A stretch of 6,332 bases of DNA from positions 1 through 6,332 of the forward strand of contig URUX01000142.1 of the NCBI GenBank assembly GCA_900551135.1. The letters run 5' to 3'. The position numbers and the translations under genes were made by a program. Under the pieces are notes generated by a model. It did no database searches, was not told where the DNA came from, and worked only from the letters and a program-made list of their open reading frames with translations. Source of the stretch: an uncultured Clostridium sp. (GTDB lineage Bacteria; Bacillota; Clostridia; Lachnospirales; Lachnospiraceae). Below, one piece after another: positions 1 through 6,332 of the stretch (its first letter is position 1; each line of letters starts with the position of its first letter).

Positions 1-89
1 GTATCAACGGGCTTCGGATTAATTAAAATCTCTTTTATTTCATCTCTGGCAAAGTTGCATTTTGATATAAAAGTAGTAAAATCCCTGTA

Positions 90-118
90 TTTACGTTTGA
101 AGACCGGTCAGGTATCAT
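90..118 (+). promoter_or_regulatory. Candidate sigma-A promoter for the operon
   Basis: TTTACG at 90-95 (4/6 match to TTGACA) and TATCAT at 113-118 (5/6 match to TATAAT) are separated by 17 bases. This would place the transcription start near 125 and give a leader of about 60 bases before the first gene. An overlapping alternative is TTGAAG at 97-102 with GATATT at 120-125, also 17 bases apart. The palindrome GACCGGTC (102-109) lies inside the spacer of the first candidate, where a bound repressor would block polymerase. The match is weak and was made by eye; the call rests mainly on the fact that an operon promoter is expected here. Confidence 0.3.
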
Positions 119-119
119 A

Positions 120-145
120 GATATTAGAAAGAACGCGCGGATATT
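120..145 (+). repeat. GATATT direct repeat pair, 20-base period
   Basis: GATATT occurs at 120-125 and again at 140-145, so the copies are 20 bases apart, about two helical turns on the same DNA face. Direct repeats at this period are a common arrangement for AraC/XylS-family activators, which often control raffinose/melibiose operons (MsmR, RafR). The copies lie downstream of the favoured -10 box, which suits an activator poorly unless the alternative promoter or another one is used. Hexamer repeats in AT-rich DNA also arise by chance, so this is only a candidate. Confidence 0.2.
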
Positions 146-175
146 TCTCAACCATACCAATCCAGACTACACTAC

Positions 176-190
176 AGGGGGTATATGATG
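176..190 (+). promoter_or_regulatory. Ribosome binding site and tandem ATG start of the binding-protein gene
   Basis: AGGGGG at 176-181 is the only Shine-Dalgarno-like sequence ahead of the first gene. Two ATG codons follow back to back at 185 and 188. The site ends 3 bases before the first and 6 bases before the second, and the latter spacing is the more usual one, so 188 is the preferred start. The two choices differ by one methionine at the tip of the signal peptide. This site is a poorer match to AGGAGG than the sites of the three following genes. Confidence 0.6.
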
Positions 191-1486
191 CATAAGAGAG
201 CAAAAAAAAGAATGAGATTTTGTGCAGTCATGCTGCTGACGATCCTGGCTCTGGCCGGATGCGGCGGTAAAGAGGCTGCTGACGGAAAAGTAAAGCTGTC
301 TTTTCAGATATGGGATACGGCTCAGAGAACAGGAATGCAGGCAGTGATTGATGAATATGAGAAGACACATCCGGATGTAACCATTGATCTTCAGGTGACC
401 AGCTGGGATGAATACTGGACAAAGCTGGATGCGGCAGCGGAATCCAACCAGCTTCCAGATATTTTCTGGATGCATACCAATCAGATTTTGAAATATGCAG
501 ATTATGGAATGCTGGCCGATGTGACGGAACTTTATGATGAGGAGGATCCGGAGTATTATGAAAAGCATTTTTCTGAAATTTCTCTGGGAAATGCCAGAGG
601 CTCTGATGGCAGACTTTACGGAGTTCCCAAGGATAAGGATACCGTGGGGCTGATATACAACAGAGAACTGTTTGATCAGGCAGGGGTTGATTATCCTGAT
701 GAAACATGGACCTGGGATACGCTTTGCCAGGCTTCAGCGCAGATTTATGAAAAGACTGGAAAATACGGATACATGGCATATGCAGATGAGCAGCTGGGAT
801 ACTGGAATTTTGTTTACCAGGCAGGCGGATGTATTTTGAATGAGGATAAGACGAAGGCAGGATTTCTGGAGCCTGCAACGAGAAAAGCCATGGAATTTTA
901 TGTGAATCTTCAGAAAGAGCCATGGTGTCCGGATCAGAATTATTTTGCAGAAACAGCTCCGGGAAACGCTTTCTTTTCCGGGCAGGGAGCAATGTATCTG
1001 GAAGGAAACTGGAATCTGATGTCTCTTCGTGAGAATAATGCAGAAATGGAAGGAAAATGGGATGTGGCCGTACTTCCGAAATGTCCGGATCCGGAAAAAG
1101 GTGACGGGAGGGCCACGATTTCCAATGGACTTTCCTATGCAACAGGAGCCCACGGCAAAAAGCTTTCCTATGCCCTTGATTTTTTGAAATTCTGCGGCTC
1201 TGAGGAAGGACAGAGAGTCCAGGGACTTTCCGGTGCTGCGATTCCTGCTTATGAGGGGCTGGAGGACACCTGGATCAGCGCATTTGACAAATTTGATTAT
1301 AAAATGAACGTAGAGAAATGCACAGAGATGTTTGCCTATGGAGTTCAGAGTGTGAATAATGCATCCAGGCCGAACTGGAAGACACAGGTGAATGATACGC
1401 TTTTGAAGATTTACAGCGGCAGTATGACCCTGGATGAGGGACTGGAAAGGATGCAGCAGCTGGTAGATGAAGCGGCAGAGCCGTAA
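188..1486 (+). CDS. msmE: ABC transporter sugar-binding lipoprotein (CUT1, MsmE/RafE-like)
   Basis: Family 1 extracellular solute-binding protein that captures a sugar outside the membrane and hands it to the two permeases encoded next. The N-terminus is a lipoprotein signal: a basic stretch rich in Lys/Arg, a hydrophobic core (residues 11-21) and a lipobox Leu-Ala-Gly-Cys, with the lipidated Cys at residue 25, followed by a short Gly/Lys/Glu linker. The mature part has the usual family landmarks: a first strand with Trp-Asp (42-43), the Trp-Thr-Trp-Asp motif (174-177), and Leu-Glu-Gly-Asn-Trp (271-275) near the hinge. Many Trp and Tyr residues are scattered through the protein, as suits sugar stacking. 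Length (432 aa) is normal. ATG 188 was preferred over ATG 185 for its ribosome-site spacing. The raffinose-type substrate is inferred from the adjacent alpha-galactosidase; sequence alone fixes only the family. The symbol is by analogy with the streptococcal msm operon. Confidence 0.95.
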   Translation: MHKRAKKRMRFCAVMLLTILALAGCGGKEAADGKVKLSFQIWDTAQRTGMQAVIDEYEKTHPDVTIDLQVTSWDEYWTKLDAAAESNQLPDIFWMHTNQILKYADYGMLADVTELYDEEDPEYYEKHFSEISLGNARGSDGRLYGVPKDKDTVGLIYNRELFDQAGVDYPDETWTWDTLCQASAQIYEKTGKYGYMAYADEQLGYWNFVYQAGGCILNEDKTKAGFLEPATRKAMEFYVNLQKEPWCPDQNYFAETAPGNAFFSGQGAMYLEGNWNLMSLRENNAEMEGKWDVAVLPKCPDPEKGDGRATISNGLSYATGAHGKKLSYALDFLKFCGSEEGQRVQGLSGAAIPAYEGLEDTWISAFDKFDYKMNVEKCTEMFAYGVQSVNNASRPNWKTQVNDTLLKIYSGSMTLDEGLERMQQLVDEAAEP

Positions 1487-1500
1487 AGGAGGAAGGAAAC

Positions 1501-2382
1501 ATGGGAAGAAAAAGAGGTTTAAGCGATGAGGCAAAATGGGGGTATCTGCTGGTAGCGCCTACAATCATCGGTCTGATCGTTTTGAATGTATATCCGTTTA
1601 TCCAGACCCTGATTTTAAGTTTTTCCACCACCCATCCATTTGGATTTTATGAGATCAGCGGAATTGGAAATTATGTAAAAATGTTTTCCAGCCAGGAGTT
1701 CTGGAAAGCAACCTGGAATTCAATTTATTTCTGTATTTTAACAGTACCGGCAGGGATTTTTCTGGCTCTTGTAACAGCAGTGCTGCTGAATGCGAAGATT
1801 GCAGGAAAAACTGCTTTCCGCGCCATCTATTTCCTGCCGATGGTAGTTGCACCGGCGGCAGTGGCTATGGTTTGGAAATGGATTTTTAATGCAGAATACG
1901 GTATTATCAATCAGATTTTGGGAAGCCGGATAAACTGGCTGACCAATCCCAGACTGGTACTTCCGGCAACAGCGGCAGTGGCAGTGTGGAGTTCGGTGGG
2001 GTACGACGCGGTTCTGCTTTTATCCGGAATCCAGAATATTTCTAAAAGCTATTATGAGGCAGCAGATTTGGACGGAGCCACGAAGGTTCAGCAGTTTTTT
2101 TTCATCACCCTTCCCATGGTTTCCCCTACGCTGTTTGTGGTGCTGATTATGCGCCTGATGGCATCTCTGAAGGTATATGATTTGATTTATATGATGGTTG
2201 ATCAGACCAATCCTGCACTGACCAGTGCGCAGTCTCTGATGTATCTGTTCTACCGGGAGTCCTTTGTAGCAGGCAACCGCGGATATGCATCTGCAATTGT
2301 AATCTGGACCGTATTTTTAATCGGTATTGTAACGGCAATTCAGTTCTGGGGACAGAAAAAATGGGTAAATTATGAAGTATAA
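1501..2382 (+). CDS. msmF: ABC sugar transporter permease 1 (MsmF/MalF-type)
   Basis: Inner-membrane subunit of a CUT1 carbohydrate importer (BPD_transp_1 family); it pairs with the next gene product to form the channel. Six hydrophobic segments are visible, at about residues 15-40, 75-98, 108-128, 154-176, 203-228 and 262-283. The cytoplasmic EAA loop that docks the ATPase is intact: Glu186-Ala-Ala, Gly192 and Leu204-Pro205 just before the fifth helix. The length of 293 aa is typical for the short MalF-like subunit, which lacks the large periplasmic insert of E. coli MalF. A strong AGGAGG (1487-1492) sits 8 bases before the ATG and directly follows the stop codon of the binding-protein gene, leaving a 14-base gap and implying co-transcription. 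A run of eight T (2095-2102) encodes part of a Phe triplet; the frame continues normally across it. Confidence 0.95.
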   Translation: MGRKRGLSDEAKWGYLLVAPTIIGLIVLNVYPFIQTLILSFSTTHPFGFYEISGIGNYVKMFSSQEFWKATWNSIYFCILTVPAGIFLALVTAVLLNAKIAGKTAFRAIYFLPMVVAPAAVAMVWKWIFNAEYGIINQILGSRINWLTNPRLVLPATAAVAVWSSVGYDAVLLLSGIQNISKSYYEAADLDGATKVQQFFFITLPMVSPTLFVVLIMRLMASLKVYDLIYMMVDQTNPALTSAQSLMYLFYRESFVAGNRGYASAIVIWTVFLIGIVTAIQFWGQKKWVNYEV

Positions 2383-2396
2383 AAGGAGGAAGCAGC

Positions 2397-3230
2397 ATGG
2401 ATTCCCTGCAGAAAAAATACCGCAGAAATAAAATAATGATATATGGTGCCCTCACCCTGGGCGCAGTTCTGATGATCTTTCCGTTTATCTGGATGCTTCT
2501 TACCAGTTTTAAATCACCGGCAGAAAGCGTACAGATTCCGCCGACAATTCTTCCGGCACGGTGGCTGTCAGAAAACTATACAAAGGCCTTGACCAGCCTT
2601 CCTTTTGTGAAGCTGTATCTGAATACAATACTTTTAATTGTATTTCGAGTAATCTGCGCTGTGGCTTTTTCTTCCGCAGCAGGCTTTGCTTTTGCAAAAC
2701 TCCGGTTTAAAGGAAAAAATCTTCTGTTTTCCATTGTTCTGGTGCAGATGATGCTTCCGTCTCAGATTTTTATTATTCCTCAGTATCAGATGCTGGCAAA
2801 GATGGGACTGACAAACACGATGTTTGCTCTTGTTTTTCCGGGACTGGTCAGTGCTTTTGGAACCTTCTTTCTCCGGCAGTCCTATATGGGAATTCCTGAC
2901 GAGATTGGAGAGGCAGCCTATCTGGACGGATGCAGCCAGTGGCAGACCTTTACAAAGGTTATGATGCCTCTGACAAAGGCTTCCATGGCGGCGCTGACGA
3001 TTTTTACGGCAGTATTTGCCTATGGAGATTTGATGTGGCCCCTGATTGCCAATACGGATTTGGGAAAAATGACGCTGTCAGCAGGCTTGTCCACACTGCG
3101 GGGACAATTTACAACGAACTATCCGGTTCTCATGGCCGGTTCCATGCTGGCTATGATCCCCATGATTATTTTGTATCTGCTGTTCCAGAAACAGTTTATT
3201 GAAGGGATTGCCATGACAGGCGGAAAATAA
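2397..3230 (+). CDS. msmG: ABC sugar transporter permease 2 (MsmG/MalG-type)
   Basis: Second membrane subunit of the same CUT1 importer. The MalG-type layout is clear: a short basic N-terminus, a first helix at about residues 14-36 followed by the usual Thr-Ser-Phe-Lys-Ser, then helices near 76-100, 109-129, 139-159, 195-215 and 243-264. The EAA loop reads Gly-Glu172-Ala-Ala with Gly178 and Pro191 in the expected places, so coupling to an ATPase should work. Length (277 aa) is normal for the family. The ribosome binding site AGGAGG (2384-2389) lies 7 bases before the ATG in a 14-base gap after the first permease gene. No ATP-binding subunit follows; the next gene is a glycosidase. The substrate is inferred from operon context. 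Confidence 0.95.
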   Translation: MDSLQKKYRRNKIMIYGALTLGAVLMIFPFIWMLLTSFKSPAESVQIPPTILPARWLSENYTKALTSLPFVKLYLNTILLIVFRVICAVAFSSAAGFAFAKLRFKGKNLLFSIVLVQMMLPSQIFIIPQYQMLAKMGLTNTMFALVFPGLVSAFGTFFLRQSYMGIPDEIGEAAYLDGCSQWQTFTKVMMPLTKASMAALTIFTAVFAYGDLMWPLIANTDLGKMTLSAGLSTLRGQFTTNYPVLMAGSMLAMIPMIILYLLFQKQFIEGIAMTGGK

Positions 3231-3243
3231 GGAGGAGAAAAGA

Positions 3244-5475
3244 ATGGCGATTGTTGCAGAGAAAAATCTGTTTGCCTTACATACGGAGCATTCCACTTAT
3301 CAAATGAAAGCAGACTCTCTGGGTTATCTGCTGCACCTGTATTATGGAGAACGGGCAGAGGGATCTATGGAGTACCTGATTCACTATGGAGACAGGGGAT
3401 TTTCCGGAAATCCCTATGATGCGGGAAGCGACAGAACCTATTCTCTGGATGCCTTGCCTCAGGAATATCCAGTAAAGGGAAATGGCGATTTTCGTATGCC
3501 GGCTTTGATGGTACGCCGTGAAAACGGCGCTGTAAGTGCAGATTTGCGGTATGAGGGATACCGGATTCTGGATGGGAAATATGAACTTTCAGGACTTCCG
3601 GCAGTTTATGAGACAGAACAGGATCAGGACGTACAGACGCTGGAGATTGATCTGAAGGATCCGGAAAGCGGCCTTTTGGTTACTCTTTTATATGGAGTAT
3701 TTCCAAGAAAGGATGTGATAACCAGAGCAGTCCGTCTGAAGAATGAGGGACAGGAACTCCTGACTCTGGAATCTGTACAAAGCGCCAGCCTGGATTTGAT
3801 TTACGGCGATTATGACTGGATTCAGTTTTATGGGCGCCATGCCATGGAGAGGAATGTGCAGAGGATTCCGGTAGCTCATGGCGCTCATGTAATCGGAAGC
3901 AGAAGAGGAACCTCCAGTCACCAGTACAACCCGTTTGTAATTCTGGCGGAAAAAGAAACCACGGAGGATTTCGGTTCCTGCTATGGAATGTCCTTTCTGT
4001 ACAGCGGAGAATTTCAGGCTTTTGCAGAACGGGATCAGTATGATCAGACACGGGCAGGCATGGGAATTTCACCGGAGGGATTTTCCTGGAGTTTAAAGCC
4101 GGGAGAGAACTTTACAGCACCGGAGGTAATTCTTTCTTATACGGGAAAAGGTCTGGGAGAACTGTCTCGCCAGTACCACAAGCTTCTGCGCCAGAATGTG
4201 TGCAGAGGAATGTACAAGGAGATCAGACGGCCGATTCTGATCAACAACTGGGAAGCCACTTATTTTGACTTTAACGGAAATAAAATTTATGAAATTGCGA
4301 AGCAGGCAGCAGAACTGGGGGTAGAGATGCTGGTTCTGGACGACGGCTGGTTCGGAAAACGTGATTCGGATGATTCCGGACTGGGGGACTGGCAGGTAAA
4401 CGAAAAAAAGCTGGGCGGTACCCTTGGAGATTTGTCCGGGCGGATTCACAGTCTTGGAATGAAATTCGGCCTTTGGGTTGAACCGGAAATGGTATCAGAG
4501 GACAGTGATTTATACCGGGCACATCCGGACTGGGCGCTGGCTGTGCCTGGAAAGAAACCGGTCCGGAGCCGGTACCAGCTTGTGCTGGATTTTTCCAGAA
4601 AAGAGGTAGTGGATTATATTTACGGGCAGATTAGCAGTCTTCTGGATGAGGTTCCCATTGAATACTTAAAGTGGGATATGAACAGAAGCATTGCAGATGT
4701 GTATTCCAACGGGAAAAAGCCAGAAGAGCAGGGAAAGGTGCTGCATCAGTATGTGCTGGGGCTGTACGATTTTCTGGAGCGGCTTCATAGAAATTATCCG
4801 CAGGTTCTGATTGAGGGATGCAGCGGGGGAGGAGGACGGTTTGATGCGGGAATGCTGTATTACACACCGCAGATATGGTGCAGTGATAATACAGATGCCA
4901 TTGATCGGGTCTGCATTCAGTACGGCACATCCTTCGGCTATCCGGTATCCGCAGTGGGCTCTCATGTTTCCGCAGTTCCAAACCATCAAAACGGAAGAAC
5001 CACGCCGTTGGGAACCCGTGCCAATCTTGCAATGGCAGGAAGCTTTGGATATGAGCTGGATCTGAACCGGCTTTCCGAGGAGGAAAAACAGCAGATTTCC
5101 ATTCATAACCAGGAGTTTAAGGAACTGTGGCCTTTGATTCACAATGGAGCTTACTACCGTCTGTCGAACCCGTTTGATATGAAGCAGGATCAGGAGACTG
5201 CGGCCTGGATGCATGTCAGTGAGGATCAGCAGGAGGCTCTGATATTTGCGGTGCTTCTCAATGCCCATGGAAATCAGCTGGTTCCAAGGATTCGTCTGAA
5301 AGGCCTGAAGTCAGATGGAATGTACTGCAGCGGGGAAACCGGTGCGTTGTATTCCGGAGCAGCCTTGATGAGCGCAGGAATTGTGCTTTCCGATTTGAAG
5401 CAGGAATACGGCAGCATCCGGATTCATCTGACAGAGGTGAAGAAGGAGCAGCGCAGGGAAGGGGAAATACAATGA
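3244..5475 (+). CDS. aga: Cytoplasmic alpha-galactosidase, family GH36
   Basis: Retaining alpha-galactosidase that removes terminal alpha-1,6-galactose from raffinose, stachyose or melibiose. At 743 aa with no signal peptide it resembles the intracellular tetrameric GH36 enzymes. The order is an N-terminal beta-sandwich (about 1-325), a TIM barrel (about 326-640) and a C-terminal beta domain. All key residues are visible: Trp336, Asp366-Asp367 (galactose O4/O6 contacts), Trp411 in Trp-Val-Glu-Pro-Glu, Arg443, Lys476, nucleophile Asp478 in Lys-Trp-Asp-Met-Asn, the Cys526-Ser-Gly-Gly loop and acid/base Asp548 in Ser-Asp-Asn-Thr-Asp. As I recall it, this numbering is the same as in the Geobacillus AgaA/AgaB enzymes, so no indels are likely before residue 548. 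AAGGAGG (3229-3235) overlaps the previous stop codon and lies 8 bases before the ATG. The stop overlaps the start of the GH13 gene. The glycosidase family is certain; the exact natural substrate is inferred. Confidence 0.97.
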   Translation: MAIVAEKNLFALHTEHSTYQMKADSLGYLLHLYYGERAEGSMEYLIHYGDRGFSGNPYDAGSDRTYSLDALPQEYPVKGNGDFRMPALMVRRENGAVSADLRYEGYRILDGKYELSGLPAVYETEQDQDVQTLEIDLKDPESGLLVTLLYGVFPRKDVITRAVRLKNEGQELLTLESVQSASLDLIYGDYDWIQFYGRHAMERNVQRIPVAHGAHVIGSRRGTSSHQYNPFVILAEKETTEDFGSCYGMSFLYSGEFQAFAERDQYDQTRAGMGISPEGFSWSLKPGENFTAPEVILSYTGKGLGELSRQYHKLLRQNVCRGMYKEIRRPILINNWEATYFDFNGNKIYEIAKQAAELGVEMLVLDDGWFGKRDSDDSGLGDWQVNEKKLGGTLGDLSGRIHSLGMKFGLWVEPEMVSEDSDLYRAHPDWALAVPGKKPVRSRYQLVLDFSRKEVVDYIYGQISSLLDEVPIEYLKWDMNRSIADVYSNGKKPEEQGKVLHQYVLGLYDFLERLHRNYPQVLIEGCSGGGGRFDAGMLYYTPQIWCSDNTDAIDRVCIQYGTSFGYPVSAVGSHVSAVPNHQNGRTTPLGTRANLAMAGSFGYELDLNRLSEEEKQQISIHNQEFKELWPLIHNGAYYRLSNPFDMKQDQETAAWMHVSEDQQEALIFAVLLNAHGNQLVPRIRLKGLKSDGMYCSGETGALYSGAALMSAGIVLSDLKQEYGSIRIHLTEVKKEQRREGEIQ
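5455..5475 (+). promoter_or_regulatory. Ribosome binding site and ATGA stop-start overlap
   Basis: A purine-rich AGGGAAGGGG (5455-5464) inside the last codons of the alpha-galactosidase gene ends 7 bases before ATG 5472. The ATG shares bases with the TGA stop (5473-5475), an overlap typical of translational coupling. It fixes the GH13 start and suggests that the two enzymes are made in linked amounts. Confidence 0.7.
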
Positions 5476-6332
5476 AACGGGATATGGACGAATTTCTGAA
5501 CCGTCTGAACCGGCATATGGATGAACTGAGATGGCTGTATATGGAACTGTATGACAATGGTTCTATGTTTGCAGAACTTTGCAGCCAGCTGGAGGCTTTC
5601 TATAAAGAGAGAGGGACGGAGTTAAAAAAGCGTGACAGAGAGAAGCTGGAAACACCAGACTGGTTTCAGAAGCAGGATATGCTTGGCATGATGCTGTATA
5701 TTGATAATTTTGCAGGAGATTTAAAGGGAGTAAAGAAAAAGCTTTCCTATCTTCAGAAATGTGGTGTAACCTGTCTTCATCTGATGCCGTTTCTCGATAC
5801 TCCTGAGGGGCGTTCAGACGGCGGATATGCTGTTTCTGATTTTCGGAAGGTGCGCCCGGATCTGGGAACCATGGAAGATCTGGAGGCTCTTTCCCGGTCC
5901 TGCCATAAGAAAGGGATCCATCTTTGCATGGATTTTGTAATGAACCATACTTCAGAGGAGCATGAGTGGGCAAGACGGGCCAGACAGGGAGACGGCGAGT
6001 ACATGAGCCGCTATTTTTTCTATGACAGCAGGGAGATACCGGACCGGTATGAGCAGACGGTTCCTCAGGTATTTCCCACGACGGCTCCGGGAAATTTCAC
6101 CTGGATCGAGGAGGCGGGACATTACGTTTTAACTACATTTTATCCTTATCAGTGGGATTTGAATTATAAAAATCCCCGGGTGTTTAATGAGATGATGTAT
6201 CATTTCCTGTATCTGGCCAACCGGGGACTTGATATGATCCGGATTGATGCGGTTCCCTATATCTGGAAAGAACTGGGAACCAGCTGCAGAAATCTGCCTC
6301 AGGTTCATACTATTGTGCGGATGATGCGCATG
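5472..6332 (+). CDS. Amylosucrase/sucrose hydrolase-type GH13 enzyme, 5' part
   Basis: First 287 codons of a GH13 subfamily 4-type enzyme, open to the window end; amylosucrases are about 630-650 aa, so less than half is present. A helical N-terminal domain (about 1-68) leads into the TIM barrel. Motifs match Neisseria polysaccharea amylosucrase as I recall it: Ser-Asp116-Gly-Gly-Tyr (Asp144 there, part of the pocket-closing salt bridge), Asn158-His159 (His187), Trp228-Asp-Leu-Asn-Tyr, and Arg257-Ile-Asp259, the nucleophile (Asp286). The general acid and third carboxylate lie beyond the window. These enzymes act on sucrose, either hydrolysing it or moving its glucose onto alpha-glucan and releasing fructose; which one cannot be told from this part. 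There is no signal peptide, so it should be cytoplasmic. It overlaps the alpha-galactosidase stop by 4 bases and so is placed to use the sucrose made from raffinose. It does not show the sucrose phosphorylase (GH13_18) motif pattern. Confidence 0.9.
   Translation, partial: MKRDMDEFLNRLNRHMDELRWLYMELYDNGSMFAELCSQLEAFYKERGTELKKRDREKLETPDWFQKQDMLGMMLYIDNFAGDLKGVKKKLSYLQKCGVTCLHLMPFLDTPEGRSDGGYAVSDFRKVRPDLGTMEDLEALSRSCHKKGIHLCMDFVMNHTSEEHEWARRARQGDGEYMSRYFFYDSREIPDRYEQTVPQVFPTTAPGNFTWIEEAGHYVLTTFYPYQWDLNYKNPRVFNEMMYHFLYLANRGLDMIRIDAVPYIWKELGTSCRNLPQVHTIVRMMRM

Larger units (their letters stand above)
1..187. other. Non-coding leader upstream of the sugar-utilisation operon
   Basis: This stretch is visibly more AT-rich than the genes that follow and contains no ATG on the plus strand before position 185. 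It should hold the operon promoter and any operator. I see no Rho-independent terminator hairpin with a T-run, no riboswitch-like fold that I recognise, and no tRNA. One plus-strand frame is open from base 1 to a TAG at 118-120, and one minus-strand frame is open from about base 105 to the left edge. Neither has a start codon or ribosome binding site in the window, so I do not call a gene. A neighbouring gene may begin or end just outside the left edge. Confidence 0.6.

Noticed and set aside
88..101. Possible catabolite-response (cre) site around the CG at 94-95
   Set aside because: Against the TGWAANCGNTWNCA consensus it fails at four defined positions, including the second base and the terminal CA, so it is too weak to call.
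1084..1095. Perfect 12-base palindrome TCCGGATCCGGA
   Set aside because: It lies inside the binding-protein coding sequence and encodes ordinary residues (Cys-Pro-Asp-Pro-Glu region). There is no sign of a promoter or partner site nearby.
228..1534. Two long minus-strand open frames (about 304 and 266 codons) opposite the binding-protein gene
   Set aside because: They lie opposite a clear, full-length family member, have no ribosome binding sites that I can see, and encode low-complexity-looking proteins rich in His, Pro, Ser and Arg. This is typical of antisense shadows of a biased coding strand.
2095..2102. T8 run in the first permease gene as a possible terminator or frameshift site
   Set aside because: No GC-rich hairpin precedes it, and the reading frame continues through the family-conserved Leu-Pro of the EAA loop in the normal frame.
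4666..5268. Minus-strand open frame of about 200 codons opposite the alpha-galactosidase
   Set aside because: It overlaps the catalytic core of a GH36 enzyme whose active-site residues are all intact, and it shows no recognisable motif.
5472..6332. Reading the last gene as sucrose phosphorylase (gtfA), by analogy with the msm operon
   Set aside because: The motif pattern and spacing match the amylosucrase-type GH13 enzymes and not the sucrose phosphorylase pattern.

Overview
The window carries five consecutive plus-strand genes with almost no space between them. They read as one catabolic operon for importing and breaking down alpha-galactosides of the raffinose/melibiose type. Base composition (mid-40s % GC by eye), strong AAGGAGG-type ribosome binding sites, and a lipoprotein solute-binding protein with a CUT1 transporter point to a low-to-mid-GC Firmicute. 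A gut Lachnospiraceae relative (Blautia/Ruminococcus-like) is my best guess, but the genus cannot be fixed from this sequence.

Layout. Bases 1-184 form an AT-richer leader with no convincing gene; it holds a weak candidate promoter, a small palindrome and a pair of GATATT direct repeats. Next come a lipoprotein sugar-binding protein (188-1486) and two six-helix ABC permeases (1501-2382 and 2397-3230). They are followed by a full-length cytoplasmic GH36 alpha-galactosidase (3244-5475). Last is the 5' part (287 codons) of a GH13 enzyme of the amylosucrase/sucrose hydrolase type (5472-6332), cut by the window end. Gaps between genes are 14, 14 and 13 bases, then a 4-base ATGA overlap. No terminator, regulator gene or ATPase gene lies in the window.

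How the genes work together (inference from family knowledge). The lipoprotein captures an oligosaccharide outside the membrane and the two permeases bring it in, powered by an ATPase encoded elsewhere. The alpha-galactosidase removes terminal galactose, which turns raffinose into galactose plus sucrose. The GH13 enzyme then acts on the sucrose, either hydrolysing it or building alpha-glucan while releasing fructose. In the classical streptococcal msm operon this last place is taken by a sucrose phosphorylase (GtfA), so an amylosucrase-type enzyme here is the most interesting point of the window. I see no sign of an undescribed biological system; most of the window is a well-formed example of known families.
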